NCBI RefSeq assembly: GCF_002161765.1
Contig: NZ_NFIN01000014.1
Span: 26,675-90,674, forward strand
Length of the DNA: 64,000 bases
DNA from: Bacteroides sp. An322
GTDB lineage: Bacteria; Bacteroidota; Bacteroidia; Bacteroidales; Bacteroidaceae
Reading direction: 5' to 3'
Part shown: one piece after another, positions 1-8,536 of the stretch
Position numbering within the stretch: position 1 is the first letter of the stretch
Layout of the letters: every line of letters starts with the position of its first letter
Program-made: the position numbers and the translations under genes
The notes under the pieces: model-generated
What the model saw: the letters and a program-made list of their open reading frames with translations, nothing else
What the model was told of the DNA's origin: nothing
The model's database searches: none

Positions 1-299
1 GTGATTCTTGCTTGAATCAATGCTTCTACAATGCTGGCGTATTCTTCTTCGCTCAGGTTTCCTTGTTTCCCTTTTCTTATTTCTTGCCATGCTTCACGGT
101 TATATGCACTTTTTTTGTCTTGCAGTTCGAAATAGAGTGGGAAGAACTCTTTGGCTTCTTGTTGTGTCAGTTTGGCATTTTCAGTAATAAAAGCTTCCTG
201 ACGGGCACGGAATTCTTCTTTGCTTAATTTGTTTTTCTGTGCTTGGGCGTATGTGCAAAAGCAGGTGAAAAGAATCAGAATCGAAAATAGTTTTTTCAT
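1..299 (-). CDS. Periplasmic Spy-like small protein, 3' end cut by window edge
   Basis: The reading frame starts at ATG 299 and runs off the left edge, so only the first 99 residues are visible. It opens with a clear signal peptide (MKKLFSILILFTCFCTYAQA) followed by a charged, helical region with LSKEEFRARQEAF and LTQQEAKEFFPLYFEL. Short exported helical proteins with this kind of LTxxEAxxFFPLYxEL stretch occur in Bacteroidales beside ECF sigma factors and are loosely Spy/CpxP-like. It is the third gene of an operon with the membrane protein at 313 and the sigma factor at 729, 13 bases apart from its neighbour. A role as the periplasmic output or sensor of that system is inference only. Confidence 0.7.
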   Translation of the reverse strand, partial: MKKLFSILILFTCFCTYAQAQKNKLSKEEFRARQEAFITENAKLTQQEAKEFFPLYFELQDKKSAYNREAWQEIRKGKQGNLSEEEYASIVEALIQARI

Positions 300-312
300 T
301 GGTTCGTTTTTT

Positions 313-678
313 TTAGTTATAAATGCTTGCGTCAGCATCTGTCAAATATTGGTATAATTCGTAATCGTCCATCATTGTTTGGTCTACGATGGATTCGATG
401 TATTCATCAGACATATCAGAAAGGTTGCCCATATCGCTTTCTTCCTGTGTTTCACCGATAAAAGTGCGTATGGTAAACATTAGCCCAACAAACATGGCTG
501 CCATATAGACCCATGGCTTTACGCGGTCCCATAGCTTGATTTGGGGAAGCGGTGTGGTTTCTTTTTCGGGCAGTTGGTTCATCAGTTCTTCTGCGAAGTG
601 GTCGAAATACCCTTCGGGTACGGTGAACGGATTTTTTTTCCCGTATTTCTTTTGCAGTTCAAGGTCGTTTCTTTTCAT
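313..678 (-). CDS. Small membrane protein beside ECF sigma factor, possible anti-sigma factor
   Basis: This 121-residue protein has a cytoplasmic N-terminal part of about 55 residues (KKNPFTVPEGYFDHFAEEL), one membrane segment at about 57-73 (VYMAAMFVGLMF), and an acidic C-terminal tail outside. That topology, and the position 50 bases downstream of an ECF sigma factor gene, fits a membrane-bound regulator of the sigma factor. The VPEGYF stretch near the N-terminus is common in Bacteroidales proteins of this genomic position. No zinc-binding anti-sigma motif (HxxxCxxC) is present, so it is not a classical ZAS-domain protein. Function is inferred from context. Confidence 0.65.
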   Translation of the reverse strand: MKRNDLELQKKYGKKNPFTVPEGYFDHFAEELMNQLPEKETTPLPQIKLWDRVKPWVYMAAMFVGLMFTIRTFIGETQEESDMGNLSDMSDEYIESIVDQTMMDDYELYQYLTDADASIYN

Positions 679-728
679 CGTATCATCCTCCTTCCTTTGT
701 TTATTAGATTGAAATTGGGGAATAAGGT

Positions 729-1280
729 TTAATCGTGTTGGCTTAAAAATTCTTCTATTTTTTTCACGGCATGATGATAAGAGGCTTTTAGCGCACCTAC
801 GCTGGTGCCTAGGATATCAGACATGTCTTCGTATTTCATTTCCTGAAAATATTTTAGGTTAAACACAATGCGTTGCTTTTCCGGTAAAGTCTGTATGGCT
901 TTTTCAAAAAGCAGTTGAGTCTGGTCTCCATCAAAATAGGGGTCGCTTTCCAATTTGTTGAGGGCTGCCGATTCTGCTTCGTCCAGCGACAACTGGTTGA
1001 TGGCCCGTTGTTTGTTCAGGAAGTTTAGTGATTCATTCAGGGCGATGCGGTAGAGCCAAGTGGAAAGGCGTGCTTCTCCCCGGAAGTATTCCAGATTGCT
1101 CCACGCTTTGATAAATGTATTTTGCAAGAGATCGTTTGTGTCATCGTGAGAAAGTACCATACGTCTGATTTGCCAATACAGTTGCTCACTGTAGTGCCGC
1201 ACGACTTTACCGAACGCTTCCCGTTGGAGTTGTGGTTCTTGTAACTGACTGATAATTTCTTCCTCGTTATAGTTATTCAT
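729..1280 (-). CDS. RNA polymerase ECF-type sigma-70 factor
   Basis: The 183-residue protein has the two-domain layout of ECF sigma factors. Region 2 lies at about 25-95 (DLLQNTFIKAWSNLEYFRGEARLSTWLYRIALN) and binds core polymerase and the -10 element. Region 4 is at about 130-180 (LPEKQRIVFNLKYFQEMKYEDMSDILGTSVGALKASYHHA), a helix-turn-helix for the -35 element. It should redirect RNA polymerase to a small regulon. It leads an operon with a single-pass membrane protein and an exported helical protein, suggesting control by an envelope signal. I see no convincing TAnnTTTG promoter upstream, so it may use its own autoregulated promoter. Confidence 0.93.
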   Translation of the reverse strand: MNNYNEEEIISQLQEPQLQREAFGKVVRHYSEQLYWQIRRMVLSHDDTNDLLQNTFIKAWSNLEYFRGEARLSTWLYRIALNESLNFLNKQRAINQLSLDEAESAALNKLESDPYFDGDQTQLLFEKAIQTLPEKQRIVFNLKYFQEMKYEDMSDILGTSVGALKASYHHAVKKIEEFLSQHD

Positions 1281-1355
1281 AATGGATATGCTTGTATAGA
1301 TATTTAGATAAAATGAAGTGCTACCGTTTAAATGGGATAAGTTTTTTTAACCTGC

Positions 1356-2270
1356 CTATATGGTCAGTTGCAGATTCTCTTGTGCCAAGACCGTATGGGG
1401 AAATATTTCTTGCGCTTCTAGTAAAAGTTGTTTTTCGTCTTCATATCGTGCGGAAAAATGTCCGATGACCAATCGTTTCACCTGGGCATCGCATGCGATT
1501 TGTGCAGCTTGGCGGGCTGTCGAATGTTGTGTTTGTTTGGCACGTACTAAGTCAGAGTCGGCAAATGTCGCTTCATGGTAAAGAAGGTCTGCCCCGTGTA
1601 TTTGTTCAATGATGCGGGGACAATAGGCTGTATCCGAACAATAGGCGTATATGCGTGGAGGGGCAGAAGGAATAGTTAACCAACTGTTGGGTATAGTTTT
1701 CCCTTCTTCTGTAATGAAATCTTCCCCTTCTTTTATACGGTTAATCATCCAGATAGGGATATGATAGAAATCAATCATATCCCTTCGGATGTGGTTAAGA
1801 GTCGGTTTCTCACGGAATAAGAATCCGCATGTAGGCATCCGGTGACGCAAAGGGATAGTCTCTACCGAAACCGAACGGTCGTCATAAATGACCATTTGTG
1901 CTTTCGGGTCGAACGGATGAAACAAGACTTGATAACTCATTCCTTTGCAGAAATAATCGATTTGGGTTTGCAGCAGATTTACTAAGTCCGGATGGCTATA
2001 GATATGCAAGTCGGCGGTACGTTCCAACATGCCGAAAGTGGAAATTAGTCCGATAAGTCCGAAACAATGGTCGCCGTGCAAATGAGAGATAAAGATATGG
2101 TTTAGCCGGCTGAATTTCAAGCGAGACCGTCGTAATTGCACTTGTGTCCCTTCGCCGCAATCTATCATAAATAGCTTTTCACGCACATTGACAACTTGTG
2201 AAGTGGCTTGGTGCCGCATAGTCGGTAAAGCTGATCCGCATCCCAAAATATGTAATTCGAATTTTTCCAT
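1356..2270 (-). CDS. rnz: Ribonuclease Z (tRNA 3' endonuclease)
   Basis: This metallo-beta-lactamase-fold endonuclease of 304 residues removes the 3' trailer from tRNA precursors. The zinc-binding motif HLHGDH is at 63-68, preceded by the DCGEGTQ strand typical of short-form RNase Z, and further ligands appear in HEATF and near the C-terminus in GHFSARY. Length matches the bacterial family (about 300-310). It stands 75 bases upstream of the sigma factor operon on the same strand and 33 bases after the TPR protein gene, so it may be cotranscribed with the latter. Confidence 0.96.
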   Translation of the reverse strand: MEKFELHILGCGSALPTMRHQATSQVVNVREKLFMIDCGEGTQVQLRRSRLKFSRLNHIFISHLHGDHCFGLIGLISTFGMLERTADLHIYSHPDLVNLLQTQIDYFCKGMSYQVLFHPFDPKAQMVIYDDRSVSVETIPLRHRMPTCGFLFREKPTLNHIRRDMIDFYHIPIWMINRIKEGEDFITEEGKTIPNSWLTIPSAPPRIYAYCSDTAYCPRIIEQIHGADLLYHEATFADSDLVRAKQTQHSTARQAAQIACDAQVKRLVIGHFSARYEDEKQLLLEAQEIFPHTVLAQENLQLTI

Positions 2271-2303
2271 AAATAAATGGGGAATTCTTCATCCTTTCAT
2301 TTA

Positions 2304-4001
2304 CTATTTGTATTTCTGTAAAAGCCCGTTTGCAACTTCATCTCCTAGGTCTACAGCTTTCTGAAGGTTGGCAATGCCTTTCTCTTTTTCCTTATTCTGA
2401 ATTTGTGCATAGCCTAACATGCGGTAGGCAGGAGCATTTTCAGCATCCATTTCGACTGCTTGGGTCAAAGCTTTGATTGCTTCGTCCAATTGGTTGACTC
2501 TCAAGTGTACGCTTCCTTTTTCCATCCAGAAAACGACATTCTTAGGCTCTAGTTCCACGGCTTTGTTGATGTCATCAATAGCTTGTTTATACATGCGGCA
2601 TTTTAATTCTGCCTGTGAACGGATGAGGTAAAATTCGGCAGAAGTTTGCCCTAACATGGCATCGTAGAATTCATTATAATCGCTCACCGCTCCGCGATAG
2701 TCTTCGCTATCAGCTTTTACTCGTGCTCGCTCATATAAATAAGGTGCAGCGTCTTTTCCATAAGGTTGGGCATAGCGTACGACTGCACTGTCAAGCAAAG
2801 CGATGACTTCTTTTTTATCAGTGCCTTCTGTTAGTTCTTTGGCTTTTGCAGCGGCGTAAAAACTTGCGGCAGAAGCCAGATTGGTTTTGTTTACGGTATC
2901 GTATGCTGTAAAAGCTTCGGCATATTTTTGCATGGCAAAATAAATATCGCCTTGTGTTTGGTAGTAGATAGGTTCTTGTGCAAATGTCAATGCTTGGTTT
3001 ATTTCGTTTAAGGCATAGTCGAAATTCCAATTCGCGTAGGGTTCTTTGTCGCCCAAGCTTAATTGATATGAATAAATCAGCTTAGCTATATTATAATGGG
3101 CGTCTCCTTTGTCTTCTGCTATATCTACCATTTTTTTCAAATCTTGTTCTGCTAATGCATAGTGGGAATCATCTCCAAAATCGATATAGCATGTGGCGCG
3201 GCGCAGATATCCTTCTGTTGTATTGGGATACGAGGCGATAAATTCATTCAACAGTTCCAGGTATTGGTTCCGTTCGTAAACGCTTGAAGCCATATACAGG
3301 TAAACCAATGCTTGAGATTCGTCTTCGGGAAGTCCTTTTTTTATACCGATAGAGTTGAGTGCCATATCATTGACAGATAATGCACTGATAGTTAAATCTG
3401 TCAGGTAACGGATTCCGATGGCATAACTGTTTTTATTTTCCGGTTCGTTGTTCTTCTGTATCATGCCTACAACTTGTCCTTCTGTATTCATGATGGGGCA
3501 GCTTATTGTCTTTTCGCTGGTCTGCATGTTCAAGGTATAGTAATATGACTGTTCGCCGATTGTGTCCACTTTGGCAACGGTTCCGGATTGTCCTTTTGTG
3601 TCTTTCTGGGTAGAGTAGGGGACTAAATAGACGGTCTGGCCTACACCGGAAGCTACGGATGCGGGTTGGAGCGCTTCTGCCTTTTTATCGAATTCAGCCT
3701 TGAATTTTACTACATCATACATGTCATTGGCTCCCATGATGTATTTTACAGGGAGTTCTTTTCCGTTAGCAGTTACGATAACTGCCCGTTCCGCTCCTTT
3801 AAAAAGCGTATAATCGGAAATGGCGGTACCGGTTTCATCGATGTAGAAACCATTTCCTGTATTCAGGATTTGATTGTCTTTCGTATAAGTGATAATGGAA
3901 AATACAGCCTTTCTGGCTTTGTCTGCCCATTTAGGAAGCTCTTGTGCAGCAAGAGTGATGAAGGGCATCATGCAAGCTAAAATAGTTATTATTTTTTTCA
4001 T
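2304..4001 (-). CDS. Exported protein with degenerate trypsin-like domain and TPR repeats
   Basis: The 565-residue product has a signal peptide (residues 1-19, cut after LAA). Residues about 30-210 resemble an HtrA/trypsin-like protease: GNGFYIDETGTAISDYTL aligns with the usual GSGF...VTNYHV, and CPIMNTEGQVVG with GNSGGPLLN...VVG. In this alignment the catalytic His is Thr65 and the Ser is Ile166; only the Asp (D96) remains, so it is probably not an active protease. From about 230 to the end there are several tetratricopeptide repeats (for example VELEPKNVVFWMEKG and AVEMDAENAPAYRMLGYAQ), which bind proteins or peptides. Likely a periplasmic scaffold. It lies 21 bases after rlmB in a leftward housekeeping run. 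Confidence 0.85.
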   Translation of the reverse strand: MKKIITILACMMPFITLAAQELPKWADKARKAVFSIITYTKDNQILNTGNGFYIDETGTAISDYTLFKGAERAVIVTANGKELPVKYIMGANDMYDVVKFKAEFDKKAEALQPASVASGVGQTVYLVPYSTQKDTKGQSGTVAKVDTIGEQSYYYTLNMQTSEKTISCPIMNTEGQVVGMIQKNNEPENKNSYAIGIRYLTDLTISALSVNDMALNSIGIKKGLPEDESQALVYLYMASSVYERNQYLELLNEFIASYPNTTEGYLRRATCYIDFGDDSHYALAEQDLKKMVDIAEDKGDAHYNIAKLIYSYQLSLGDKEPYANWNFDYALNEINQALTFAQEPIYYQTQGDIYFAMQKYAEAFTAYDTVNKTNLASAASFYAAAKAKELTEGTDKKEVIALLDSAVVRYAQPYGKDAAPYLYERARVKADSEDYRGAVSDYNEFYDAMLGQTSAEFYLIRSQAELKCRMYKQAIDDINKAVELEPKNVVFWMEKGSVHLRVNQLDEAIKALTQAVEMDAENAPAYRMLGYAQIQNKEKEKGIANLQKAVDLGDEVANGLLQKYK

Positions 4002-4022
4002 GTAGGTTGAAGTTTAAGTAGA

Positions 4023-4781
4023 TTATTGTTCGATGTCGGAAGTGAATCCGCGTTGTTCTATGGCTTTATAGATTAAGATTCCTGCTGCTACTGATACGTT
4101 CAGGGATTCAATGTTTCCGAAGAGCGGTATTTTGATCCATTCATCGCAGAGGGACAGATGTTCGTAAGGGACTCCTGTATCCTCTGCTCCCATGATGATG
4201 CAGGTTGGTGAATGATAGTCGGCTTTTGTATAGTCATAGTCGCCTTTTTCAGTTGCGGCTACGATTTTGAATCCGCTGTCTTTCAAGAAACGGATCGTTT
4301 GGGTCAGATTGTTCTCACGGCATACAGGAAGGGTATGCAGGGCACCTGCCGAAGTCTTGATAGCATCGGCATTTACGCTGACACTGTTTTTTGAAGGGAT
4401 AATAATGGCATCTACACCGGCACATTCGCAGGTACGGGCGATAGCTCCGAAATTGCGAACATCCGTTATTCCGTCCAGCAAGATGAACAAAGGATTCTTG
4501 CCTTGTTCGAAGAGGAATGGGACAAGGTCTTCAGTCCGTTGGTAAGTAATGGGTGACACAAATGCCACTACTCCTTGATGATTTTTGCGGGTAATGCGGT
4601 CAATGCGTTCTACCGGAACCCGTTGGACTGGGATGAAAGTATGTTTTAATGCAGCAAACAGGTCTTTTGCCAATTCGCTTTGCATATCTTTTTTTATTAA
4701 TACTTTATCTATTTCTTTTCCGGCTTCAATGGCTTCGATAACGGCTCTTATTCCGAATATCATTTCGTTTTTTTCTATCAT
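4023..4781 (-). CDS. rlmB: 23S rRNA (guanosine-2'-O-)-methyltransferase RlmB, TrmH family
   Basis: A SPOUT-class methyltransferase of 252 residues that uses S-adenosylmethionine to methylate a ribose in 23S rRNA. The N-terminal substrate-binding domain (IFGIRAVIEAIEAG, HQGVVAFVSP) is followed by the three SPOUT motifs: NFGAIARTCECAGVDAI, IIMGAEDTGVP and IPLFGNIESLNVSVAAGIL, which form the knotted cofactor site. Length and order are standard. The paralogue TrmH lacks the N-terminal HGVVA domain, which favours RlmB. It follows recN by 17 bases on the same strand and is probably cotranscribed. Confidence 0.93.
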   Translation of the reverse strand: MIEKNEMIFGIRAVIEAIEAGKEIDKVLIKKDMQSELAKDLFAALKHTFIPVQRVPVERIDRITRKNHQGVVAFVSPITYQRTEDLVPFLFEQGKNPLFILLDGITDVRNFGAIARTCECAGVDAIIIPSKNSVSVNADAIKTSAGALHTLPVCRENNLTQTIRFLKDSGFKIVAATEKGDYDYTKADYHSPTCIIMGAEDTGVPYEHLSLCDEWIKIPLFGNIESLNVSVAAGILIYKAIEQRGFTSDIEQ

Positions 4782-4798
4782 AAATCTTTCTTTTTGTA

Positions 4799-6469
4799 TT
4801 AATTGGGGTTTTCAAGCAAGGCACGTGCATTGTTCAATGCGGCTTCAGTCAATGTGCTTCCGCTTAGCATGTGGGCTATTTCGTGTATCCGTTCATCGGG
4901 GACCAGCTTGCGGATATAGCTGTTTGTGCCTGTTTCTGTATCTTCTTTGTATACTTTATAATGGGTTGTGCCCCGTGCCGCGATTTGTGGCAAATGAGTG
5001 ATGCTGATGACTTGCCGGTTTTGGCGTCCCATGTCGCGCATAATCAATGCCATTTTTTCGGCTATCGAGCCGGATACACCTGTATCAATTTCATCGAAGA
5101 TGATAGTCGGCAATTTGACGGCTCCGGCTATCATGGCTTTCAGTGAGAGCATGACACGGGCTATTTCCCCTCCTGAAGCTATGGAGGCTACATTTTGCAA
5201 TGTCCCGTTCTTGTTGGCTGAGAATAAGAAAGTCACATTGTCCGTGCCGTTGGCATCGGGTTCTTTGCGTTGTTCCATTGCTACGGCAAAACGCACGTTG
5301 GGCATACCTAGCGGGACAAGCAGCTTTTTCATTTGTTCTTCGATGTGGCGTGCCGAGTCGGTACGCATACGGGTCAGTGTGGCGGCTTCCTCCAATACCT
5401 TATCATATAAGTTGTCTTTCAGGCTACGGAGTTCGGCTATCCGGTCATCATAAGAAGCGATATCGTTCAATTGTTTCCGGTAGTTATTTGCCAAGTCAAT
5501 CAATGCTTCTATGCTGTCTGCCCGGTGCTTTTGTTGCAGATTATAAATCAGGTTCAGCCGTTGGTTTACATAGTCCAGCCGTTCCGGATTAAATTCCACT
5601 TCATCTTCTGCCGAGGATAAATCGTGGGCAATGTCTTTCAGTTCGATATAGCAGCTTTGAAGACGTTCCGTCCATTCAGATGCAGAGGTGTAGACCTTTG
5701 AGATGCCTTGCAGTGTTTGGATACATTCTTTGGTTTGTGAAAGAATGCCGTTCGCTTCTGCATTGTCTATCAATTGCCCTGCCCGGTATAGTCCGGCTTT
5801 AATGTCTTCGGCATGGCTAAGGGTTTCGGCTTCTTGTTCCAGTCCGTTCTGTTCTCCTTCTTTTAATTCTGCTTCTTCCAGTTGTTCCAGTTGGAAACGC
5901 AGATAGTCTTCATCTTGCCTGCTTTTTTCGGCTTGTCCGATTAGCGTATCAAGTTCTTTACATGTGTTTTTATATTGGGTGTAAACTTGTTTATAGGCAG
6001 CCAGTTGTTTTTCGTCTTGTGCCAGAATATCCAAAATGTTCAGTTGGAATCCTTCTTTGTTTAAGAGCAGGTTTTGGTGCTGGCTGTGTATGTCTATCAG
6101 TTTTTCGCCCAACGCTTTCGTCTGTGCTAACGATGCAGGGCTGTCATTGATGAACGCACGGCTTTTTCCGTTTGCGTATACTTCCCGTCTCAAAATGCAT
6201 TCTTCCGGGTCGTATTCTAAGTCGAGTTCATTGAAGAAGGCTTCCATGCCGTACGATGCTATTCCGAAACGGGCTTCTACAATGCATTTCGATGCTCCGT
6301 TTTTTATGGCTTTTACGTCTGCACGTTGCCCCAATAGCAATCCGATGGCTCCCAGGATAATTGATTTTCCAGCCCCGGTTTCGCCGGTAATGACGGAGAA
6401 ACCAGGCATGAAATCAATATCCAGTTTGTCGATTAACGCATAATTCTGTATATGAATGGATTGTAACAT
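4799..6469 (-). CDS. recN: DNA repair protein RecN
   Basis: An SMC-like ATPase of 556 residues acting in double-strand break repair by holding DNA ends for recombination. The Walker A motif GETGAGKS is at 29-36. A central coiled-coil region (about 150-370) is rich in Glu, Lys, Leu and Gln. The C-terminal half carries the signature IASGGEIARVMLSLKA and the Walker B IIFDEIDTGVSG, then the ITHLPQIAA switch. Length is typical. It sits between coaBC (14 bases upstream) and rlmB, a gene order often kept in Bacteroidales. Confidence 0.96.
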   Translation of the reverse strand: MLQSIHIQNYALIDKLDIDFMPGFSVITGETGAGKSIILGAIGLLLGQRADVKAIKNGASKCIVEARFGIASYGMEAFFNELDLEYDPEECILRREVYANGKSRAFINDSPASLAQTKALGEKLIDIHSQHQNLLLNKEGFQLNILDILAQDEKQLAAYKQVYTQYKNTCKELDTLIGQAEKSRQDEDYLRFQLEQLEEAELKEGEQNGLEQEAETLSHAEDIKAGLYRAGQLIDNAEANGILSQTKECIQTLQGISKVYTSASEWTERLQSCYIELKDIAHDLSSAEDEVEFNPERLDYVNQRLNLIYNLQQKHRADSIEALIDLANNYRKQLNDIASYDDRIAELRSLKDNLYDKVLEEAATLTRMRTDSARHIEEQMKKLLVPLGMPNVRFAVAMEQRKEPDANGTDNVTFLFSANKNGTLQNVASIASGGEIARVMLSLKAMIAGAVKLPTIIFDEIDTGVSGSIAEKMALIMRDMGRQNRQVISITHLPQIAARGTTHYKVYKEDTETGTNSYIRKLVPDERIHEIAHMLSGSTLTEAALNNARALLENPN

Positions 6470-6483
6470 ACGCTTGTCTCTGG

Positions 6484-7677
6484 TTATGCCATGATTGCGG
6501 CAAGTTTGTCAATAATGTCTTTTGCCACTTCTTTCTTGTCTTTCAACGGATAAGGCGTGCATCCCGTTTCATCGACAATCGTTATTTTATTGGTATCGCA
6601 ACGGAATCCGGCACCTTTGTCATTCAATGAATTTAACACGATAAAGTCGAAATTCTTCCGTTTGCGCTTTTCTTGGGCATGTGCAAGTTCATCATTGGTT
6701 TCCAATGCAAAACCTATCAGGCGTTGTTGGGGATGCTTGGCTTGTCCCAAGGCAGCGGCAATATCATGAGTCGGCTTCAACTTAATGGTCAAATCGTCTT
6801 TTTCTCGTTTGATTTTATGAGAGGCTACAATTTCTGGTGTAAAATCGGCTACGGCTGCACATAAAATGCCTGCATCGCAATCCGGATAAAACTCCATTGC
6901 AGCGCGGTACATTTCTTCCGCACTTTCCACATTGATGCGCCGGATGGCAGGATGTTGCGTCTGGAGGTTGACCGGACCGCTTATCAAGGTCACTTCAGCC
7001 CCTCTTTCTGCACAATTCTCGGCTAATGCATATCCCATTTTGCCTGAAGAATAATTGCCGATGAAGCGTACCGGGTCAATCTTTTCATAGGTCGGTCCTG
7101 CTGTTATCAGGATTTTCTTGCCTTTCAAGTCTTCTTTTCGGGCAAAGAAATCTTCCAGTACTTCCACTATCTTTTCCGGTTCTTCCATTCTGCCTTTGCC
7201 CACCAAGTGGCTTGCCAGTTCGCCCGAAGCCGGTTCGATGATGTGATTGCCATACGAACGGAGGATATCCAAATTGTGTTGGGTAGAGGGATGGGCAAAC
7301 ATGTCCAAGTCCATAGCCGGAGCAACGAATACCGGTGCTTTCATCGACAAGTAGGTCGTGACCAGCATGTTATCGGCTATGCCGTGTGCCATTTTTCCGA
7401 TAGTGGAAGCCGTGGCAGGAGCGATGAGCATGGCATCTGCCCATAAACCCAAGTCTACGTGGCTATGCCAAGTGCCGTCCCGCTGGGCGAAAAATTCACT
7501 GATGACCGGCTTGCTGGTCAGTGCCGACAGGGTGATGGGCGTAATGAATTCTTTTCCGGCAGGGGTGATGACAATTTGCACTTCAGCTCCTTTCTTGATG
7601 AGTAAGCGGGTCAGCACCGCCGCTTTATAAGCCGCAATGCTTCCCGTAATGCCTAATACGATTTTCTTGCCTTTCAT
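6484..7677 (-). CDS. coaBC: Bifunctional phosphopantothenoylcysteine decarboxylase/synthase CoaBC
   Basis: The 397-residue protein joins CoaC (about 1-180, flavin-dependent decarboxylase) to CoaB (about 185-397, nucleotide-dependent ligase), two steps of coenzyme A synthesis in the cytoplasm. CoaC motifs include GSIAAYK for FMN, the catalytic His73 in HSHVDLG, APATA at 86-90, and PAMDLDM where many relatives have PAMNxxM. The flap that usually holds the active cysteine (LACG..G.GRM) reads LASHLVGKGRM here, so Ser156 replaces Cys. CoaB shows GPTYEKIDPVRFIGNYSSG at 194-212 and CAAVADF. It is 3 bases from the exonuclease gene and clearly part of the dnaN run. Confidence 0.95.
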   Translation of the reverse strand: MKGKKIVLGITGSIAAYKAAVLTRLLIKKGAEVQIVITPAGKEFITPITLSALTSKPVISEFFAQRDGTWHSHVDLGLWADAMLIAPATASTIGKMAHGIADNMLVTTYLSMKAPVFVAPAMDLDMFAHPSTQHNLDILRSYGNHIIEPASGELASHLVGKGRMEEPEKIVEVLEDFFARKEDLKGKKILITAGPTYEKIDPVRFIGNYSSGKMGYALAENCAERGAEVTLISGPVNLQTQHPAIRRINVESAEEMYRAAMEFYPDCDAGILCAAVADFTPEIVASHKIKREKDDLTIKLKPTHDIAAALGQAKHPQQRLIGFALETNDELAHAQEKRKRKNFDFIVLNSLNDKGAGFRCDTNKITIVDETGCTPYPLKDKKEVAKDIIDKLAAIMA

Positions 7678-7680
7678 GTT

Positions 7681-8457
7681 TTATTTTACCAATCCGCTTT
7701 CGCGCAATCTGATTTTAGTCAATACGTTTTTAGTGTTCAGTGTGAAATCACCGTTCATAATCCAGCCGAAATAGCCTTGGTCGCGTTTCAGCACTTCCGC
7801 TACCGGCATGCCTTTGTATTTTCCGAAGTTGAATACTTCAGTTCCGTTGTCATCGTAAACGATACGGCCTGCGAAGTCTACATTTTTGCTGTATGTCGAA
7901 TACTCGGAAAGGAAAGCCACGTCGTTCTGTAACGTGTCCGGATAATGGTCGAGTTGGGCTTTCAGCACTTCGTAAGTAGCCCGTGTGTCGGCTTCTGCAG
8001 TATGTGCGTCTTCCAGGTTTTTCCCGCAATAGAACTTATAGGCAGCCGATAGGGTGCGCTGTTCCAGTTTGTGGTAAATCACCTGAACATCAATAAACTT
8101 GCGCTTGCTCAAGTCGATGTCTATGCCTGCACGCAAGAATTCTTCCACCAGCACCGGCACATCGAAGCGGTTGGAGTTGAATCCGGCGATGTCTGCCCCT
8201 TCGATGGATTTAGCCAGTTCTTTCGCTATTTGCTTGAAAGTGGGGCAGTCTGCTACGTCTTCATCGTGGATGCCATGGATAGCGGTAGAGGCTTCGGGTA
8301 TGTGCATTTCCGGATTGATGCGCATGGTCTTGCTTTCCTCGTTTCCATTCGGATACACTTTCAGATAGCAGATTTCTACAATGCGGTCGGTATTGATGTT
8401 GGTTCCGGTGGTTTCCAAATCGAAGAAAACCAGCGGATTTTTCAAATTCAGTTTCAT
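7681..8457 (-). CDS. DnaQ-like DEDDh 3'-5' exonuclease
   Basis: The 258-residue protein has an RNase T/DnaQ-type exonuclease domain at about 8-175. The Exo I motif is DLETTGTN (D13, E15), Exo II lies around AGFNSNRFDVPVL, and Exo III is HTAEAD, the His-x4-Asp pattern of the DEDDh class. The C-terminus (about 205-255, FGKYKGMPVAEVLKRDQGYFGWIM) is a small domain shared with exonuclease X-like and DUF3820 proteins. It probably proofreads or trims 3' ends and may serve as the epsilon subunit with the clamp encoded just upstream by dnaN. It is separated from dnaN by 79 bases of AT-rich sequence. Confidence 0.9.
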   Translation of the reverse strand: MKLNLKNPLVFFDLETTGTNINTDRIVEICYLKVYPNGNEESKTMRINPEMHIPEASTAIHGIHDEDVADCPTFKQIAKELAKSIEGADIAGFNSNRFDVPVLVEEFLRAGIDIDLSKRKFIDVQVIYHKLEQRTLSAAYKFYCGKNLEDAHTAEADTRATYEVLKAQLDHYPDTLQNDVAFLSEYSTYSKNVDFAGRIVYDDNGTEVFNFGKYKGMPVAEVLKRDQGYFGWIMNGDFTLNTKNVLTKIRLRESGLVK

Positions 8458-8536
8458 GTTATTTCTTTTGGTAATGCGAGAACCACGAATGGTTTAACGC
8501 TCAATTCTCAATTTTTAATTTTCAATTTTCAATATC

